Source: ATX-6F1 sp943369485 | Lineage (GTDB): Bacteria > Cyanobacteriota > Cyanobacteriia > PCC-6307 > Cyanobiaceae | Assembly (NCBI GenBank): GCA_943369485.1 | Contig: CALRNH020000014.1 | Location: forward strand, 30,763-94,762 | DNA length: 64,000 nucleotides | Direction of reading: 5' to 3' | In this document: positions 1 through 7,245 of the stretch, one piece after another | Layout of the letters: every line of letters starts with the position of its first letter | How positions within the stretch are numbered: position 1 is the stretch's first letter | Made by a program: the position numbers and the translations under genes | Notes under the pieces: generated by a model | What the model was told of the DNA's origin: nothing | Seen by the model: the letters and a program-made list of their open reading frames with translations, nothing else | The model's database searches: none

Positions 1-705
1 GAGCTGATCGCCGCCACCCCCAACCCCCAGCAATGCGTCTATGCCGCCATGCACCAGGACTACTCCGAGGATTTCGTGGCGGCCGACCGAGCCAACTGGC
101 CCGACGAGACCCGGGCCGGTGAAATCTGCGTCAAGCGCCTGCTGGGGGGCGAGCGCGGCCACTACGGCCCCCTGGAGCACGGCCAGATCGTTCTGAACGT
201 GGGCTGGTTTCCCCATTCGGTGATGCAACAGGCCCGCACCCACCGGGTAGGTGTCAGCTTCGATGTGCAGTCGATGCGATACACCGGCGATCGCATCCGC
301 CGCGCCGCCAACGGGGAGCTGGAGCTCGAGGAAGTCTTCTACCTGCGACCCGTGGGCAGCTACAGCGACCGTCAGGGCAAGAGATACGCCTACACAGCCG
401 AAGAGCGCGGCAAGGATCTGGCGCTCTGCCGCGCCGCCGCCGAGCGCTACCGCGACCTGCTCGACGCGGGCTTCGCCGAGGAACACGCCCGCGGCATTCT
501 GCCCTTCGACTACCGCCAGCACTTCGTGGTGAGCTTCAGCCTGCGGGCCTTCCTGCACTTCATGGATCTGCGGGCCAAGCTCGACGCCCAGGAGGAGATC
601 CGCCAGCTCTGCGACCTGCTCTGGCCCCACTTCGTGGCCTGGGCGCCGGAGATCGCCGGCTGGTACGAGAAGAACCGGCTGCACAAGGCACGACTGGCAC
701 CCTGA
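1..705 (+). CDS. thyX: Flavin-dependent thymidylate synthase ThyX (5' partial)
   Basis: ThyX makes dTMP from dUMP using methylene-tetrahydrofolate, FAD and NADPH. The family signature RHRxxSxNxxSxRY is seen in variant form as RTHRVGVSFDVQSMRY at about residues 80-95 of the visible frame. The frame is open from base 1, and the residues before the first in-window ATG at 49 (ELIAATPNPQQCVYAA) fit a ThyX N-terminus, so the true start lies just upstream of the window. The C-terminus is complete. A dCTP deaminase gene (dcd), which feeds the dUMP pool, lies about 0.7 kb away on the other strand. The family call is firm; only the start is missing. Confidence 0.95.
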   Translation, partial: ELIAATPNPQQCVYAAMHQDYSEDFVAADRANWPDETRAGEICVKRLLGGERGHYGPLEHGQIVLNVGWFPHSVMQQARTHRVGVSFDVQSMRYTGDRIRRAANGELELEEVFYLRPVGSYSDRQGKRYAYTAEERGKDLALCRAAAERYRDLLDAGFAEEHARGILPFDYRQHFVVSFSLRAFLHFMDLRAKLDAQEEIRQLCDLLWPHFVAWAPEIAGWYEKNRLHKARLAP

Positions 706-778
706 GCGGGCCCCGAGCGTCTCTCCACGCTGGAAACATCGCTGGAGCCCTGCGGTGCCAGCGCCAATGGGCCCAGCC

Positions 779-1288
779 TCAGCAACCTCCCCCCTTGCGC
801 CGGCACCAGCGGCGCTCCCAGGCGTCGATCGGCAGCCGCGGCGGGCCCCACACCCCCAGCCCCTGGCGCTGGGCCTGCCGTTCCGCCGAGAGGAAGGCCT
901 TCGCGTCACAGCGGCTGAGGTTCTGGCGGTAGACAAGCGCCTGACCACGGCGAGCCAGCAGCCAGTTGATGTTTCCCCGTTCGCTCAGCACCTTGGCCAC
1001 CGTTCGGCCGTAGCGGTCCGTGCCCAAAGGCTTGAGCAGGATCGGGCTGCCCGGAGGCAACAGGGCCTTCAGTGCCGCCCGCGACGCCGGACCCCAAGGG
1101 GGTTGGGCGAGCTCAGGCGCATCGATGCAGGCCAACCGCACCTTGAGCCGTTTGCCCTGGGTCGCCACCATCAAGGTGTCGCCATCGACCACGGACAACA
1201 CCTTCGCGCCCACCCGGCTGACGGAATAATCCACCGAGAGCGGCACGGCGGCGTGGGCTGAACCGCCAGCGGCGATCAGCAGCGGCAA
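779..1288 (-). CDS. Exported staphylococcal-nuclease-like (SNase/TNase) protein
   Basis: A single SNase (OB-fold) domain follows a short secretion signal. The family motifs VVDGDTL, VRLACIDAPE (Arg and Glu of the active site) and TDRYGRTVA (second Arg) are present in order, so a Ca-dependent nuclease is plausible. The listed start is a TTG that leaves only about 13 signal residues ending in SAHA. The frame stays open upstream and encodes more hydrophobic residues (ILGPWAICFLAALPLL), so the natural start is probably further upstream, toward or inside the dcd 3' end. I see no in-frame ATG or GTG in the stretch I checked. It may be the last gene of a cobO-like-dcd-nuclease unit. Domain call good, start poor. 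Confidence 0.82.
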   Translation of the reverse strand: MPLLIAAGGSAHAAVPLSVDYSVSRVGAKVLSVVDGDTLMVATQGKRLKVRLACIDAPELAQPPWGPASRAALKALLPPGSPILLKPLGTDRYGRTVAKVLSERGNINWLLARRGQALVYRQNLSRCDAKAFLSAERQAQRQGLGVWGPPRLPIDAWERRWCRRKGGGC

Positions 1289-1407
1289 CGCCGCGAGGAA
1301 ACAGATGGCCCAAGGGCCCAGGATCGCCGCCGATGGGAGCCCGCCAGGAGCTGTCAGGGATGCGCTGGCGAGGGCCCGCGCCCGCCGTTGCCAGGCGTGC
1401 GCGGCGC

Positions 1408-2001
1408 TCAGACCTTGGCGAGGGTCACCCGTTCCGGCTGGTGTTGATACTTGCCGGAACGGTCGCTGTAGGTGGTCTCGCAGGGATCTCCCTCGAAGAA
1501 CAACAGTTGGCAGATCCCCTCATCGGCGTAGATGCGGCAATCGGCGCCCGAGGAGTTGCTGAACTCCAGGGTGAGATGGCCCTCCCAGCTGGCCTCGGCG
1601 GGCGTGGTGTTGACGATGATCCCAAGGCGGGCATAGGTGCTTTTGCCCAGGCAGATCACGGTGATGTTCGCCGGCACCTTCATCTTCTCCAGGGCCACAC
1701 CGAGGCCGTAGGAGTGAGCCGGCAAGATGAAATACGACCCGTCCTCGTCCTGGTGCAGGGCGGCGGGTTCGAGGTTGGCGGGATTGAACCGCTTGGGGTT
1801 CATCACCGTGCCGGGCACATGGCGAAAGATCAGGAACTCCTTCGGCGAGAGCCGCAGGTCGTAGCCGTAGGACGAGCACCCGTAGCTCAGGACCGGGGCC
1901 GTCCGGTTCTCAGGGTCGAGATGGCGCACCAGCGTGGGCTGGAACGGCTCCAGCAAACCGGCGGCGGCCTGTTCGTTGATCCAGCGGTCGCTCTTGAGCA
2001 T
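1408..2001 (-). CDS. dcd: dCTP deaminase
   Basis: Deaminates dCTP to dUTP, the precursor of dUMP for thymidylate synthesis. The 197-residue length is normal for the trimeric Dcd family. The SxxAR motif (STYAR, about 121-125) and the catalytic glutamate in TLEF (about 146) align with the E. coli active site, and the C-terminal beta-sandwich segment is intact. The start ATG shares one base with the stop of the upstream CobO-like gene (TGATG), which indicates translational coupling. Its product feeds ThyX, whose gene lies on the opposite strand nearby. Confidence 0.95.
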   Translation of the reverse strand: MLKSDRWINEQAAAGLLEPFQPTLVRHLDPENRTAPVLSYGCSSYGYDLRLSPKEFLIFRHVPGTVMNPKRFNPANLEPAALHQDEDGSYFILPAHSYGLGVALEKMKVPANITVICLGKSTYARLGIIVNTTPAEASWEGHLTLEFSNSSGADCRIYADEGICQLLFFEGDPCETTYSDRSGKYQHQPERVTLAKV

Positions 2002-2552
2002 CAGCTCCCCCGCCGCAACTGGGTGACCTGGTCGGCCATCGCCATCAACGGCGGCGGCATCGACGGCCCGGTCAGGATCACATCCAGGTGAGAGGGACGG
2101 CGCTCGAGGGTCTCGCTCACCTCGGCGGCCTCCAGGTAGCCCAGTTCGACCGCCAGCCCCAACTCATCGAGCACCATCAAGTCCACTGAGCCCGCGAGCA
2201 ACTGCTCCCGGCTGAACGCCCAGACCTCCTGCACCGCCTGACGCTCCTGCTCGCTGGCGGGGGGGATCTCCAGGCAGCCGGGCACATCGGGGCGCAACCA
2301 CTGAAGGCGGCCGCAGAGCCAGAGGCTGCGGTCCAGGCCCTGCTCCACACCCCCCTTGAGGAACTGACTGATCAGCACCCGGCTCCCCAGACCGGCGGTG
2401 CGCAGCGCCTGGCTGAACACGCCGCCGAAGCTGCCACGGAATGGGGCCGTGTGGATCTGCAGCAGACCCTCCTGCTGGCTCACGAGCCGCAGGCTGCGCA
2501 GGGGGCGGGGGGCCCCGTGGTCGAGGCCGGGTTTGCGCAGGCTGGCGGTCAT
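2001..2552 (-). CDS. CobO/BtuR-like P-loop family protein (possible cob(I)alamin adenosyltransferase)
   Basis: The C-terminal half matches the CobO/CobA type: DLMVLDELGLAVELGYL is the Walker-B-like DELNYALKYGYL region, followed by RPSHLDVILTGPSMPPPL. At the N-terminus the usual GxGKGKT loop is replaced by a variant around IHTAPFRGSFGGVFSQALR that lacks the GKT lysine, so ATP:corrinoid adenosyltransferase activity is uncertain. The frame is open to 2711, but the first 53 residues are low-complexity and overlap the upstream region. I chose ATG 2552, giving 183 residues, close to family size. It overlaps dcd by one base. A second cobalamin gene, cobS, is about 31 kb away. Confidence 0.7.
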   Translation of the reverse strand: MTASLRKPGLDHGAPRPLRSLRLVSQQEGLLQIHTAPFRGSFGGVFSQALRTAGLGSRVLISQFLKGGVEQGLDRSLWLCGRLQWLRPDVPGCLEIPPASEQERQAVQEVWAFSREQLLAGSVDLMVLDELGLAVELGYLEAAEVSETLERRPSHLDVILTGPSMPPPLMAMADQVTQLRRGS

Positions 2553-2786
2553 CGGCACAGAGGAGGGGAAGGGTTTAGGCCTGCCTGGGGCGCCGCAATC
2601 AGTGGCGAGGGAGACCTGAGCCACCCGATCGACAGGTGAACTCGTCAAGCGCAGCGGCGGGCGGGCCAGGGTGACGGAACCTGAATGTAGCGGTGTCAGC
2701 CCCGTCGACAAGGCAGCGGCACACCACCCCTAGCGCGAACGCACCTACCAACACCCAGGGGGCCGAGAACCTGCGCCGGAGGAATG

Positions 2787-2828
2787 GTGTCTGTTGCTAC
2801 AGGGGCCGCCAGGGGCGATCCGTAGCTT
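2787..2828 (+). promoter_or_regulatory. NtcA-type autoregulatory promoter of ntcA
   Basis: GTG-N8-TAC at 2787-2800 differs by one base from the NtcA consensus GTA-N8-TAC. Exactly 22 nt later comes TAGCTT (2823-2828), a TAN3T -10 box. This spacing is the canonical architecture of NtcA-activated (class II) promoters. Transcription would begin near 2835, just before the ntcA reading frame. NtcA autoregulation is established in cyanobacteria; the site here is read directly from sequence and binding is inferred. Confidence 0.65.
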
Positions 2829-2846
2829 CTGCTCACTCTCTCCGCC

Positions 2847-3590
2847 TTGATGGTCGGCGCCACCCGCGGTTTCAGCCGCTACAGCAGCGGTCCCACCTCC
2901 GGAACGAGCGGCATGGCCTCCCCCGGCGCGGCTGGATCCGCCCCCTCCCCCACCCTGCTCGATGTGATCCGGGGGCTCAGCGGCAGCAGCGTTGAAACGG
3001 TGGAGCGCAGCAAGACGATCTTCTTCCCCGGCGACCCCGCCGAGCGGGTCTATCTGCTGCGGCGCGGGGCCGTTCGCCTCTCGAGGGTCTACGAATCGGG
3101 CGAGGAGATCACCGTTGCCCTGCTGCGGGAGAACAGCCTGTTCGGGGTGCTGTCCCTGCTCACCGGCCAGCGCTCCGACCGCTTCTATCACGCGGTGGCC
3201 TTCACCCGGGTGGAGATGGTGACAGCGCCTGCCACCTCCGTGCGCCGGGCGATCGAGGTGGACGCCAGCGTCGGCCTGCTCATGCTTCAGGGCCTCTCCT
3301 CGCGGATCCTTCAGACCGAGACGATGATCGAAACCCTCACCCACCGAGACATGTCATCACGGCTGGTGAGCTTCCTGCTCGTGCTCTGCCGAGATTTCGG
3401 CGTGCCCGGCAGCGAGGGGATCACGATTGACTTACGCCTCTCCCACCAGGCCATCGCCGAAGCGATCGGTTCCACCCGGGTCACGATCACCCGCCTGCTG
3501 GGTGACCTGCGCAATGTCGGCCTGTTGCAGATCGACCGCAAGAAGATCACGGTGTTTGATCCGGTCGCCCTGGCCAAGAAGTTCAGCTGA
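2847..3590 (+). CDS. ntcA: Global nitrogen regulator NtcA (CRP/FNR family)
   Basis: A CRP-family activator that binds 2-oxoglutarate and controls nitrogen assimilation genes. Near-invariant NtcA segments are visible: SKTIFFPGDPAERVYLL, EEITVALLRENSLFGVLSLL, TGQRSDRFYHAVAFT, LMLQGLSSRILQTE and the HTH recognition segment LSHQAIAEAIGSTRVTITR near residues 200-220. The length from ATG 2847 is 247 residues against about 225 usually. An internal ATG at 2913 gives 225, so the first 22 residues may not be translated. The upstream region holds an NtcA-like promoter, and the amt gene in this window has a matching binding site. Confidence 0.97.
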   Translation: MMVGATRGFSRYSSGPTSGTSGMASPGAAGSAPSPTLLDVIRGLSGSSVETVERSKTIFFPGDPAERVYLLRRGAVRLSRVYESGEEITVALLRENSLFGVLSLLTGQRSDRFYHAVAFTRVEMVTAPATSVRRAIEVDASVGLLMLQGLSSRILQTETMIETLTHRDMSSRLVSFLLVLCRDFGVPGSEGITIDLRLSHQAIAEAIGSTRVTITRLLGDLRNVGLLQIDRKKITVFDPVALAKKFS

Positions 3591-3627
3591 GCCAGCGGGC
3601 TCCATTTCAGCCGAGCTGTCGCTCGAT

Positions 3628-3675
3628 TCGGCCGGGATGGATTCGCCCCTGATCGACTCGGCCGGGATGGATTCG
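3628..3675 (+). repeat. 30-bp-period direct repeat downstream of ntcA
   Basis: The 18-base word TCGGCCGGGATGGATTCG occurs at 3628-3645 and again at 3658-3675, exactly 30 bases apart, in the 115-bp gap between ntcA and the next gene. No open gene of its own is convincing here. It does not form an obvious terminator hairpin and has no T-run. It could be a duplicated protein-binding site or a replication-slippage product. Confidence 0.6.
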
Positions 3676-3705
3676 GATGGATACTGAGAGCCTCCGCTTG
3701 GTTCC

Positions 3706-4917
3706 GTGTCCGGCTGGCTGCTGATCCTGGCTCTCCTGGTGCTCGGCGGGGTGCTCTCCACACTCGGTGACCGCCTAGGCAGCCGCGTGGGCAAGGCACG
3801 GCTGAGCCTGTTCAACCTCCGTCCCCGCAACACGGCGGTGCTGATCACGGTGCTGACCGGCAGCCTGATCAGCGCGGTGTCCCTGGGGCTGATGCTGATG
3901 GTCAGCGAACGGCTGCGGACAGGGCTGTTCCAGCTTGATCAGCTGGAGCGCAAGCTTCGGGACAGCCGCAGTGATCTGGCCAGCAGCCAGGCGGAGATCC
4001 GCCGAGCCCAGCAGGCGAGCGCGCGGGCCGAACTCGGCCTGCGCCAGGCCCAGGGGCAACTGGCCACGGCCGACCAGCGCGCCCAGAAACTGCGCAACGA
4101 ACTGCAACCTCTTCAGCGGCAACGGGTCCAGTTGGAGCGGCAGCGCCATCTGCTCAGCCAAGACATCCGGGCGAAGGACGCCGACATCCGTCGCAACCAG
4201 GCGGAGCTTGCAACGGTGAACCAGCGCATCTCGGCCGGCGCCAAAGAACTGAAACGGCTCGAAGCGAAGCTGATCGATCTGCGCCGGGGGGATGTGGTGA
4301 TCAGCAGCGGCCAGCCCCTGGCCACTGCCAAAATCAACCTGGAGAATGCCTCCCAGGCCACGATCGTGATCACGGCGCTGCTGCGGCAGGCCAACCGGGT
4401 CGCCTACCAGCGCGTGCTGCCGGACCAGGCGGCCAATCGCCAGATCCTGCTGGTTCCCCGCAGCGAGATCACCCGGCTCCAGGGAGTCATCACCAAACCA
4501 GGATCCTGGGTGGTCAGCATCATTTCCGCTGCCAATGTGCTGCGCGGCGAACAGCAGGTGCTGGCCTTCCCGGACGTGCGTCCCAACCGCCAGGTGATCC
4601 GCCGCGGCGACGTGATGGCTTCCACCGTTGTGGAGGGCGACCAGCGCAGTCCCGAACAGGTGCGCAGCCGCTTGAATCTGCTGATGGCCGCCACCTTCAC
4701 CCGGGCCCAGGGCCAGGGCTCCCTCGCCGACGGCGTGCAGTTCGATGTGGCCAGCTTCAACCGCCTGGGCAAGGAACTGAGCGAGAGGCCCCCGGGCCTG
4801 GCTGTTCGCCTGGAAACCGTCTCCGTCCGCGACAGTGACATCGCCGATCCGATCACCGTCGACCTGCGCTGGATCGACGGCCCCTCCCCGGCGGCGCGCA
4901 GCCTTCCGAGGCCATGA
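3706..4917 (+). CDS. DUF3084 coiled-coil membrane protein
   Basis: A cyanobacteria-specific DUF3084 protein of unknown function. Two N-terminal membrane segments (about residues 3-15 and 45-66) are followed by a long Gln/Arg/Leu-rich coiled coil (about 70-180) and a C-terminal globular part with segments such as NRQILLVPRSEITRLQGVI. The start is a GTG. The stop overlaps the start of the next gene by four bases (ATGA), so the two are translationally coupled. The architecture suggests a membrane-tethered scaffold; that role is inference. Confidence 0.85.
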   Translation: MSGWLLILALLVLGGVLSTLGDRLGSRVGKARLSLFNLRPRNTAVLITVLTGSLISAVSLGLMLMVSERLRTGLFQLDQLERKLRDSRSDLASSQAEIRRAQQASARAELGLRQAQGQLATADQRAQKLRNELQPLQRQRVQLERQRHLLSQDIRAKDADIRRNQAELATVNQRISAGAKELKRLEAKLIDLRRGDVVISSGQPLATAKINLENASQATIVITALLRQANRVAYQRVLPDQAANRQILLVPRSEITRLQGVITKPGSWVVSIISAANVLRGEQQVLAFPDVRPNRQVIRRGDVMASTVVEGDQRSPEQVRSRLNLLMAATFTRAQGQGSLADGVQFDVASFNRLGKELSERPPGLAVRLETVSVRDSDIADPITVDLRWIDGPSPAARSLPRP

Positions 4918-5387
4918 CCCCGGCACCTGGGTTCGGGACCAAGGACGGCCCCCTGGCGGCCCTGGATCCAGGCCGCAGCAAGTGCGGTCTGGTGCGCACC
5001 GATGGCTCGCGGCGGAGAGTGATCGAGGCCCTGGTCTTGCCACCCGAGGGGTGCTGGCGACGGATCCAGCACTGGCAGGCCGAGGATCCGCTGGCAGCGC
5101 TGGTGCTCGGGAACGGCACCGGCAGTGCCGCCTGGCGCGCCAGGCTGCTCGCTCTGGTGCCCGTGATCCTGGTGGATGAGCGCGGCAGCACCCTGGCGGC
5201 GCGGCGGCGGTTCTGGCAGTTGGAACCCCCCGGCCCCTGGAGGCGCCTGCTGCCGGAAGGCCTGCGAGTTCCACCGCGGGATTGGGATGACGTGGTGGCC
5301 CAGCTGCTGCTGGAGCGTCACCTGGGGTGGCCCCTTACGCGGCAGGCCCCGGACGGGCGCTCTTTCACAGGCGGGCCCGCACGGTGA
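4914..5387 (+). CDS. YqgF/RuvX-like RNase H-fold protein
   Basis: The N-terminal LAALDPGRSKCGLVR is the first strand and catalytic Asp region of the YqgF/RuvC-like RNase H fold, and VILVDERGSTLAARRRFW matches the later DE-S-T-A-R helix of RuvX-type proteins. At 157 residues it fits a single-domain resolvase-like protein. It starts inside the last codons of the DUF3084 gene. It may act on nucleic acid, but substrate and activity are unknown. It is not the standard RuvX by sequence, so no symbol is given. Confidence 0.75.
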   Translation: MTPAPGFGTKDGPLAALDPGRSKCGLVRTDGSRRRVIEALVLPPEGCWRRIQHWQAEDPLAALVLGNGTGSAAWRARLLALVPVILVDERGSTLAARRRFWQLEPPGPWRRLLPEGLRVPPRDWDDVVAQLLLERHLGWPLTRQAPDGRSFTGGPAR

Positions 5388-5586
5388 AGGCGTAATCGCC
5401 TCCAGGCTCGAGCTGATAGTCGGCCTGCAACAGAAAGCGCAGCAGGGCGTCCTGAATCAGAGCGCGCCCCAGAGAAGGCTCAACGCTGAGTTCTCCCCGA
5501 TCGAAGGCCCAGCTGAAGGTCCAGTGAAAACCTCCGGCAGTGACCTCGCCCTCCAGCAGCCGCCTGCTGAAGCTTTGGTGCAGCAC
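5365..5586 (-). CDS. DUF3146 family small protein
   Basis: A short conserved cyanobacterial protein. LSVEPSLGRALIQDALLRF and YQLEPGGDYAFTVRARL match my memory of the DUF3146 C-terminal half. The listed GTG start gives 73 residues, but the frame continues upstream into the pth 3' end and encodes LPTTTAQLR, which looks like part of the same protein. The real start may be a rare codon near 5622. It lies directly after pth on the same strand, and its 3' end overlaps the 3' end of the gene on the other strand by 23 bp. Function unknown. Confidence 0.7.
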   Translation of the reverse strand: MLHQSFSRRLLEGEVTAGGFHWTFSWAFDRGELSVEPSLGRALIQDALLRFLLQADYQLEPGGDYAFTVRARL

Positions 5587-5618
5587 GCGCAGCTGCGCGG
5601 TGGTGGTGGGAAGGCGAC

Positions 5619-6272
5619 TCAGCGCGGTGGAAGCGGATCCGAAGCCAGATTGGCACCGGCCGTCACCTGAAAACTGTTCAGGCGGGTGGCCGCCCGCTCC
5701 AGCCCCAGACGCTGGACGATCTCCACTCCGGCCATCACCTCATCGAGCACCGCACGCAGCAGCGGTTGCTCGGCGACCTGGAAGCGGCCGAGCACATGGG
5801 ACACGGTGCGCGCCTTGCGCTCTTCGGGGTTCAGGGCCGGGGCACCGATGCCGATGCGCAGGCGCGGAAACTCCTGGGTGCCGAGGTGGGCGATGGCACT
5901 GCGCAGGCCGTTGTGGCCACCGGCGCCGCCGGAGGCCCGCAGGCGCAGGCGCCCCAGGGGCAGATCCATGTCATCGACGACCACCAGCAACTGGTTGGGA
6001 CTGAGATCGAACCAGTCGAGAGCGGCTCGGATCGAGCGGCCGCTTTCGTTCATGAAGGTCTGGGGCATCAGCAGCCGCAGGCGCTGGGGACCCTGGTGCA
6101 GGTCGGCGAGCAGGCCTTGGAGCTTGGCCTGGGCGCGAAAGCGCACGCCAGCCGTTGCGGCCAGCCGCTCAAGGGCCATGAACCCGACGTTGTGGCGGGT
6201 GGCCTCGTACTCAGAGCCGGGGTTCCCGAGGCCGACGAGCAGCTGGAGCGGCGCGGCCTGAGGAGATGCCAT
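5619..6272 (-). CDS. pth: Peptidyl-tRNA hydrolase
   Basis: Releases tRNA from peptidyl-tRNAs dropped by ribosomes. The catalytic set is complete: Asn17 in VGLGNPG, His27 in TRHNVGF, Asn75 in PQTFMNESG, Asp101 in VVDDMDLP and Asn121 in GGAGGHNGLRS. The 217-residue length is normal for cyanobacteria with a short C-terminal tail. It follows tatA by 95 bp on the same strand and precedes the DUF3146 gene. Confidence 0.97.
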   Translation of the reverse strand: MASPQAAPLQLLVGLGNPGSEYEATRHNVGFMALERLAATAGVRFRAQAKLQGLLADLHQGPQRLRLLMPQTFMNESGRSIRAALDWFDLSPNQLLVVVDDMDLPLGRLRLRASGGAGGHNGLRSAIAHLGTQEFPRLRIGIGAPALNPEERKARTVSHVLGRFQVAEQPLLRAVLDEVMAGVEIVQRLGLERAATRLNSFQVTAGANLASDPLPPR

Positions 6273-6367
6273 GGACGACGTTGAAAGACCTGGGCCTGTT
6301 CAGAGGTGCGGCTGAACCACAGTTTCGACCCAGGGAGGAGCGATTGGCCTGAGCTAGCCAGAGTGAG

Positions 6368-6757
6368 CTAACCCGCGAGTGGCGGTGTTTCAGGGACAGC
6401 GCCGGAGACTGTGGTGGCTTGAGATCCCTGCTGGGAATCGCCAGCCTTGCCAGCCAGCTCGCCGATACTTGCGTCCGTGCTGGCTGCTTGAGTGGAGGCT
6501 GCTTCAGTGATGGCTGCTTCAGTGATGGCTGCTTCAGCGCTGGCCAAGGATTCAGCCGCCTGAGTTTCGGCAACGACCGTCTCGGAGTCGACGGCGCGGC
6601 GGAACTCCTGCTCGAATTCCCTCGAAGCGGACTGAAAGCCCTTCAAGGTGCGTCCAAGGGTCTTGCCCAGTTCAGGCAGGCGCTTGGGACCGAACACCAA
6701 CAGACCGATGGCAGCGATGACCGCCATTTCAGGCAAGCCGATCCCGAAGATGTTCAT
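6368..6757 (-). CDS. tatA: Twin-arginine translocase subunit TatA/E
   Basis: The Tat pore-forming subunit exports folded proteins across the thylakoid or plasma membrane. An N-terminal transmembrane segment (about residues 5-21) is followed by the FGPKRLPELGKTLG hinge, an amphipathic helix with the conserved Phe-Gly and Pro, and an acidic C-tail. The tail (about 64-129) is low-complexity Ala/Glu/Ser/Thr with near-repeats such as AAITEAAITEAAST, longer than typical for TatA. It lies 16 bp downstream of psbH on the same strand, so the two are probably cotranscribed. Confidence 0.93.
   Translation of the reverse strand: MNIFGIGLPEMAVIAAIGLLVFGPKRLPELGKTLGRTLKGFQSASREFEQEFRRAVDSETVVAETQAAESLASAEAAITEAAITEAASTQAASTDASIGELAGKAGDSQQGSQATTVSGAVPETPPLAG
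6485..6540 (-). repeat. Short tandem repeat inside the tatA tail
   Basis: Imperfect 15-bp units (GATGGCTGCTTCAGT on the plus strand) occur in tandem and encode repeated (T/S)EAA(I/S)-type peptides in the TatA C-terminal tail. The unit length is a multiple of three, so copy-number change would keep the frame. Confidence 0.7.
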
Positions 6758-6773
6758 GGGTTGGGGCCGGGCA

Positions 6774-6974
6774 TCAGCCCAGCGGGTTCCAGTTGACGGT
6801 GATGCCGTCGAGCAGAAGCGACTTGTTGTACACCTGCAGGATCACCAGCAGGAAGACAAAGAAAAGGAGCATGAACACACCCATCACTGGTGTGGTCCCC
6901 CAACCAGGTACGACCTTGCCGTATTCGGAATTGAGGGGGCGGAGCAGATCTCCCAGGCGGGTGCGTTGGGCCAT
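6774..6974 (-). CDS. psbH: Photosystem II protein PsbH
   Basis: A 66-residue single-span PSII core subunit involved in QA-QB electron flow and PSII repair. The typical TRLGDLLRPLNSEYGKVVPG stromal segment precedes a hydrophobic span (about 30-48) and the VYNKSLLLDGITVNW lumenal end. It is divergent from psbN across a 131-bp gap, the classic cyanobacterial arrangement. A possible -10 (TAAAGT on the minus strand, 7013-7018) lies about 40 bp upstream of the start. Confidence 0.97.
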   Translation of the reverse strand: MAQRTRLGDLLRPLNSEYGKVVPGWGTTPVMGVFMLLFFVFLLVILQVYNKSLLLDGITVNWNPLG

Positions 6975-7105
6975 GACGTCGCGGTCCTCTCTGGCGGGGG
7001 ATCGTTCTCTGTACTTTAGGGGACACGCCGCCGGGGGGCGGTCGCTGTCGGGTCTTGTGACGGAACGCCACCCGACGGCCCCCTTCCCATCCCCTGAGAT
7101 TGTCC

Positions 7106-7243
7106 ATGGAAAGTTCCCCTGCCGTTCCGATCGCCATTGCCGTGCTGGCGGTGCTGCTGGGTCTCACGGGCTTCGGGGTCTACCTGGCCTTCGGCCCCCC
7201 CTCGAAGGGTCTGACCGACCCCTTCGACGACCATGACGACTGA
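7106..7243 (+). CDS. psbN: PsbN photosystem II assembly protein
   Basis: A 45-residue reading frame starting MESSPAVPIAIAVLAVLLG and ending PFDDHDD. One membrane span is followed by the conserved GVYLAFGPPSKGLTDPF tail. PsbN is needed for assembly and repair of the PSII reaction centre. It runs divergently from psbH as in other cyanobacteria, and its stop lies 2 bp before the stop of the convergent mannosidase gene. Confidence 0.97.
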   Translation: MESSPAVPIAIAVLAVLLGLTGFGVYLAFGPPSKGLTDPFDDHDD

Positions 7244-7245
7244 CC

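Noticed and set aside
3775..5274. 499-residue minus-strand open frame
   Set aside because: Lies fully opposite the DUF3084 gene and its neighbour, with no recognisable domain.
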